64,000 bases of DNA from Sequoia sempervirens (Eukaryota > Streptophyta > Pinopsida > Cupressales > Cupressaceae), in contig VDFB02358134.1 of NCBI GenBank assembly GCA_007258455.2, positions 215,125,565 to 215,189,564 on the forward strand, written 5' to 3'. Shown piece by piece: positions 59,305 through 64,000 of the stretch; within the stretch, counting starts at the first letter, position 1, and each line of letters starts with the position of its first letter. Both the position numbers and the translations under genes were made by a program. The notes under the pieces are model-generated. The model was given only the letters and a program-made list of their open reading frames with translations. It searched no databases and was not told the origin of the DNA.

Positions 59305-61282
59305 AGGTTGTACTTGATCCCAATTACACTAGGGAGTTATGACATTCCACCTTTCATCTTCGAGAGTAGTTCACTAGCACTAAGAAGCATCAGTTGTGGT
59401 GCTTAGGACACTATCATGTGACATAAATGCATGTTATTAGGGAAAACAAAGGGTTGTTGACTGCACTTGCAGAGAGGTGGCACTCAGAGACATGCTCGTT
59501 CCACCTCCTGACAGGAGAGGCTATAGTGACACTAGAGGATGTGCATCAGATTTTGGGGTTTTCGATCTGAGAAGAGTAGGTGAGGTATGACTTTGGGTGA
59601 GGATATCAGGCCATCTAGGATTACTTTTTTTATGAGGACATTAGAGATCTTTGGGTAGAGAGCTATGAGATTAGGTGGGAGTGCCTGGTAGAGAGGTATG
59701 AGTGATGGGACCACATTCTGTGTATAATTATTGCTAGTATAGTCATTCCAGACCACTGAGGACATTGGTTTCTAGTTGGTTGGGGCGAGATGTTGGTTGG
59801 GATGCTATGGGATGGTGCGGTCTATGCCTGGAGGCCCTTTCTACTATCCATGCTCTATTTCTAGTTACATGACATTTTGTATTGGAAGGGTTAGTCTATG
59901 AGCTATGGTGCGACCTTATTGATGGTGTGGGCCTGGGAGCACATTGTTGTGTTTTGTCCTCTATTTGACAGGAAATTAGGAGCTAGTATATTGTATGTGT
60001 ACCTGTATGGGGGAGCTGTGATGCAAACATATGTTGCAGATACCAATTATTGGAGGCACGAGATAGATGTATTGGTCAGATTTATATGGAGGCCATACAG
60101 GGACTGTGCACAGTGGCTAGGTGAGGATCAACATTTTTCATGGTGCAGATAGGGTAGATATTTGATTGGACAGATAGTCCAGTTTCAACACATTATTGAG
60201 TGAGATCTACCAGAGAGGGTCATGAGATAATTCAAATAGGTATAGGATGTTCCTCGAGGTACAACAGAGTTTTTGCGCTCCTTGCATGAGGTACAGCCAT
60301 GGGGTCTTGTGATTCCAGTGGTTACAGCAGAGGAGGACATAGATGCACTACAGTCAGTGCAGTGGGATTGAAGGGGTGGGGCAGTAGATCTTGGCACTAC
60401 TATAGAGTATGATACATGGTGGTCTGGTCATAGGCCAGATCCATACATGGATCCAAATCAGCTAGTGCTAGTAGAGCATCGAGGTAGGGACCCACAAGGC
60501 CAGAGAGGAGGATGGGGAGATGGAGGGAGGGGGGATGGAGGGAGAGGAGGAGGCAGGAGGAGGATGATAGGGAGAAAATAGGGGAGACCATTATCCCCAA
60601 TCTAAGAGGAGGGAAAGGAGGAGGTGGAGGAGGAGCACCATGAGGAGATGCTTGCTCTCAAGGTGGGACACCAGGATCTTGAGATGGAAGAGGTGGTTGG
60701 GGAGGAGGAGCACTATGAGGAGGAGGAGAGATGAGAGGACAAGGATATGGGGGGTAGAGCAGGTCCTTTGAGAGAGTATTTTCATGGGGTTTGACGTGGA
60801 GGTTGGGCTTGAGGAGGTGCCTATCAAAGGTGGGGATGGAGATGGATCAGCCAATCAACAAATAGTTCAGCTACATGCCAGGTTTTAGGCACTGGAGGTC
60901 AAGGTAGGGGCCCTACAGTCATAGAGGGATCTAGATGTAATTAAAAACTAGCAGGAAGATCAGCGGATATTAGACTTTGTAGCCACCTACAGTGGATTGA
61001 CCGCAAATTTGGCACGAGAGCTGGCAAGGTCTAGCATGGCGCTTCAGTATTATAGAGATTTATATGAGAGGGAAGTGCCACCAGATAGGAGAGAGCTGAG
61101 CTTCTTCGAGGTCTAGATTCATTCCTAGAGTAGGTCACACATCAAGACATATAGATGATGTTCCCATAACAGTGGGGGTGTCTCAGGGCTGACCCGATTT
61201 GGACCATATGATAGACCACCCTTAGAGCATAGGTCTTCATGATCACCAAAACAATCACCGCAGCGATCACTAGGACAGGATG
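59305..61282 (+). pseudogene. PMD gene of element B, antisense to the element
   Basis: This is the best preserved of the three. Read on +: LIPITLGSYDIPPFIFESSS, then after a frame change ALAERWHSETCSFHLLTGEA, IVTLEDVHQILGFSI (about 59460-59570) and SYEIRWECLVERYE. An open stretch from 59898 to 60149 follows: MSYGATLLMVWAWEHIVVFC, then KLGASILYVYLYGGAVMQTY and WRPYRDCAQWLGEDQHFSWC. After that come SLHEVQPWGLVIPV (60278), an acidic Glu/Gly tract (60480-60850), and a coiled-coil-like segment ending VATYSGLTANLARELARSSM near 61035. A Ser/Arg-rich tail runs into the gap. It has more than ten stops. The pattern matches PMD proteins associated with mobile elements. Confidence 0.78.
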
Positions 61283-61382
61283 NNNNNNNNNNNNNNNNNN
61301 NNNNNNNNNNNNNNNNNNNNNNNNNNNNNNNNNNNNNNNNNNNNNNNNNNNNNNNNNNNNNNNNNNNNNNNNNNNNNNNNNN
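61283..61382. other. Assembly gap (100 N)
   Basis: Exactly 100 N; size and continuity unknown. It cuts the PMD tail of B. Confidence 0.95.
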
Positions 61383-62073
61383 TATGTCTACATATGCTTA
61401 TAAGTTCATTCACTAGCCTCTATCATCAATATTTCACCAAACCCTAGTTCAAAACCTCCATTTTCAAACAAAATTTGCACAAAAACCTTCGGGACAACAA
61501 CACAAAAATGCACAAAAAAAATTGAAATCAATCCAAACAAAGTCTAAAATGGTGTTAGGCCTACTACCCACAAGATTCACTCCATGAAAGATCAAAAATT
61601 TCTAGTACATAATCGTACAGATCAAAGAAACTTCAATTTTTTTGGAAAATACACAAAAACAGGGGGTGTTTGAATTACTTCTCTTCTCAAAATTACATGC
61701 CAACCTCTCCTTGACAACTTTTTTCTAAATACCATTTTACCCTCCTTGACAACTTTTTTCTAAATTGACAACTTTTTGACATGATTTGCAACTTTTACAT
61801 TTGTTGCCCAAAATGACTCAAATAACCACAAAATGCAATGTAATCAACAGTATGGATATGTTTGAAAAAATGCATTACAAGTTCTTTTCTTGTGGTATGG
61901 AGGTAGATTTATGTATGAAAATTTTTGTAGCATATAGACATGTTTGATAATTCCAAACATATCATTGCCTTCTTTCATAAAATGCAATGTAATCAGCGTT
62001 ATCAATATGTTTCATAAAATGCATTACTTACTTTTGTTCTATGTGTGATTGTGAATATTCAACATTCAACATC
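61383..62073. other. AT-rich non-coding sequence left of the coding relic
   Basis: No open frame, LTR edge or repeat partner that I can support. It contains two loose copies of CATAAAATGCAATGTAATCA (near 61976 and, less exact, 61830). Confidence 0.4.
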
Positions 62074-64000
62074 ATGCTGAGGAAACAACCAAAGACTATA
62101 ACACCAGAAGAACGTGCAGTAAAAAATGCAAGGAGAAAAGAATAAAAAATTACAACTTATGAAGCAAAAGAATTGCAGCCCATACAACCAGAAATTCCTG
62201 TGCAATCTAAGAGAGATGTACAATTGGAAAAATAAAGTACACGAATGGAAAAATTTTGTGGAAGGACACAAATGTATCCCCAAGTTGGAGGCACATCATC
62301 AACCATAGGTGAAGTTCAATGCACATCTCCAATTGAAGACACACCAGGAGCATGTGGTCTCCGAAGTATATTGGAAATCACATCTACAATTGAAGACACA
62401 CCATCAACAACATTGTGTTTCAAAATTACATTAGCAAACACGCCTCTATTTGAAGTCACTCCACAAACGTCATGTCAATTTGGAGGTACAATATCGCTTA
62501 CATGTAAATCTCAAGGTATGTCAACAATTGCACCTCTGAATGAAGGTATGCAATCTATCCCCAATGTTGTTGACATTCCTAATGTTGACACAAATTTACA
62601 TTTGAGAACTCCTAGAGTTTTGCATAGAAAACCTAGATTTTTGATTGATATTGATTCTAATGTTTTGAAATGGATGCCTGATAAGATGTCAAAATGTACA
62701 TGTCAAAGAGCTACACAAAAGATATGGAGTTTTGTTTTTGAGAAGCTAAGTGAGGGTAGAAGATGCCAACTATTTGTTGAAATGATGAGGCAACTCAAAT
62801 TTAGGCCCACCATGAAGGCTCTTGGGTTGAGATTTTTGAATGACTCAAGTGAAAATTCCATTGTAAAGAACTTGATGAGTGCATATGAGAGCGTGGGTTC
62901 TACCTCACTCACGAAGGATAGTTGTGCCACAAGATGTGTGATGACAACAACACTGTTAAGCAGTCAAACAAGGAACAAGGTGAGCCTTACAAAGACAAGT
63001 AAGTCTTTGAAAATAATTAGATCATCTCTAATGAGAACCAAAGGAAGGCATGAAAGATTGGAGGAACCAAATAGCAATGAGTTATGGGCATTCTTGGGTA
63101 GAGTGCCACAGAAAGATAAAATAATTGCTCAAGGCTTGAGATCTTTAATAGTAGATTATTGGAAGGATAAAACAAGGACCTCTCCTAATTAAAGATATTT
63201 TTTAAGAAGGATAATTGGTATTAAAATCCATGAGCCACATCCAAAGCATTATTTGGATACCACTCAAACCCAATTTTTTGCTGATTTTGTATAAAAGTTT
63301 CCTGTTCAAAATTAAAATATATCAAAGGTATTTTAAAATGCTAAAGCCTTTTTATGTCAAAATAAATCACATGCACACTACTTGTTGTAAAGTACATATT
63401 GATTTTTCTAACCATTATGATGTTTATCGATGTATATGTGTAGATATGCATACTGACAATGTTTTGTAGGAATGTAGCATAAGGCCTCCACCCAAATCCT
63501 CAAGGGAATTCTTATCTTCCATTTTATGTGAAAGAGAGGATGGTCAATTTTTTTACAAAAAGTCATGTTTAGATGGCACATGTCATCATTGTGGTGGCAT
63601 GCAACATTTTCCAATTTTCCAGCACATCGCTAGTTCACACACAATTGGAGACAAAATTGTCAAATTTGGAAAATACAAGATAGTGGCCTACAGTCTAAAA
63701 GATGGGAAAGAAGAAAAGAAGTGTGAATTGGTTAGTGATAAGATTCTAGTATATTAGTTTATGGGCATTTCTCGTGATCAGGTTGTCTATGAGTATGCAA
63801 GTCATACACATAGAGATTAATGGTTGGACTCACAGTTCAAGTTATGCAAGGACACATTTCCACTTCATAGCATCATTTCAATTGTCAACTTCATGGAGAA
63901 CTACACACTACAGCCATAGAACAAGGTACAATCACAATACTACAACTCCACACAGGTTGCTATATTTGTGCATATAGCATTCATTCATGCAAATGATAGT
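62074..64000 (+). pseudogene. Broken coding relic of an uncharacterised family, possibly transposon-derived
   Basis: From the ATG at 62074 (MLRKQPKTITPEERAVKNAR) one frame runs to 63192 with stops only at codons 24 and 53. It includes an open 315-codon stretch from 62245, with a Thr/Pro/Ile-rich repeat region (62245-62600), then WMPDKMSKCTCQRATQKIWS and IVDYWKDKTRTSPN. Just past the stop at 63192 the same frame reads GIKIHEPHPKHYLDTTQTQF. Near 63300 the frame shifts to RYFKMLKPFYVKI, HTTCCKVH and NHYDVYRCICVDMHTDNVL, with a stop at 63467. It then shows KKSCLDGTCHHCGGMQHFPI (Cys-rich, possibly zinc-binding), YEYASHTHRD and FMENYTLQP...QSQYYNSTQVAIFVHIAF up to the window edge. I recall this D/N-x-x-ENY...QSQ pattern from multicopy uncharacterised proteins in several eukaryotes, perhaps with an RNase H-like fold, but I cannot name the family. 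Confidence 0.6.

Larger units (their letters stand above)
57475..61282 (-). mobile_element. B: sister of element A on the minus strand, with antisense PMD gene
   Basis: B matches A from the LTR end (57475) through the PMD gene and extends slightly further before the second N gap. 3' LTR 57475-58363, polypurine tract 58364-58378. No gag-pol is visible; it would lie to the right, in or beyond the gap. TTACT (57470-57474) is the presumed target copy inside N2. Confidence 0.75.

Noticed and set aside
63326..63469. Intron in the right-end coding relic (GTATTT ... TTTTGTAG)
   Set aside because: The supposed intron itself reads as family-like protein (MLKPFYVKI, VYRCICVDMH), so a frameshift plus a stop is the better explanation.
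1..64000. CRISPR arrays, bacterial operons, tRNA or rRNA genes
   Set aside because: Nothing with regular spacers, ribosome-binding sites or recognisable RNA gene structure; the content is plant transposons.

Overview
This 64 kb window is plant nuclear DNA made almost entirely of old, broken transposable elements stacked inside one another. I see no intact host gene, tRNA or rRNA. The Ty3/gypsy elements are of the plant Tat type: they carry two RNase H domains and no chromodomain. Plant-type LINE proteins (DUF4283) are also present. The decayed, deeply nested, gene-poor landscape fits a large seed-plant genome, and I would guess a conifer or other gymnosperm; that is an inference, not something a marker proves. 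Two runs of 100 N (23266-23365 and 61283-61382) are assembly gaps, so elements cut there may continue in unseen sequence.

Layout. (1) <1-19608: Tat-type element G1 on +, with leader, gag, protease, G-patch, RT, RNase H, second RNase H, integrase, a long 3' untranslated part, a decayed plant mobile domain (PMD) gene on the opposite strand, polypurine tract and 3' LTR. A 2.5 kb non-autonomous LTR element, N1 (5562-8082), sits inside its G-patch coding region. (2) 19637-23265: the 3' end of a related element A on -, again with a PMD gene antisense to the element. (3) 23366-24916: GA-rich, then AT-rich sequence ending in what may be an LTR edge. (4) 24917-32200: G2, a relative of G1 cut off within RT, with its 3' LTR but without the PMD module. 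A 993 bp inverted-repeat transposon, T1, interrupts its second RNase H. (5) 32201-33016: gag-like fragment G4, into which G2 probably inserted. (6) 33480-47050: two 3.9 kb direct repeats, D1 and D2, on either side of a LINE relic on -; a DUF4283 relic on + follows D2 and is split by T2, a second copy of the transposon. (7) 47531-57474: N2, a second member of the N family on -, split by G3, a gag-only LTR element on - (48145-56889) with a perfect 5 bp target duplication. (8) 57475-61282: element B, a sister of A, inserted in N2 and again carrying the antisense PMD gene. (9) 62074-64000: a broken coding relic of an uncharacterised family, possibly a transposase.

The main observation is that three Tat-type elements in one window carry the same cargo. 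It is a PMD gene read against the element between integrase and 3' LTR, preceded by a degenerate GATGCAA/GACACAATTG array and, in G1, by a TATA box on the antisense strand. The related element G2 lacks the whole module. Other items of interest are the N family, which has LTRs and a primer-binding site but no visible protein; the gag-only element G3; the paired T1/T2 transposons; and the coding relic at the right end.
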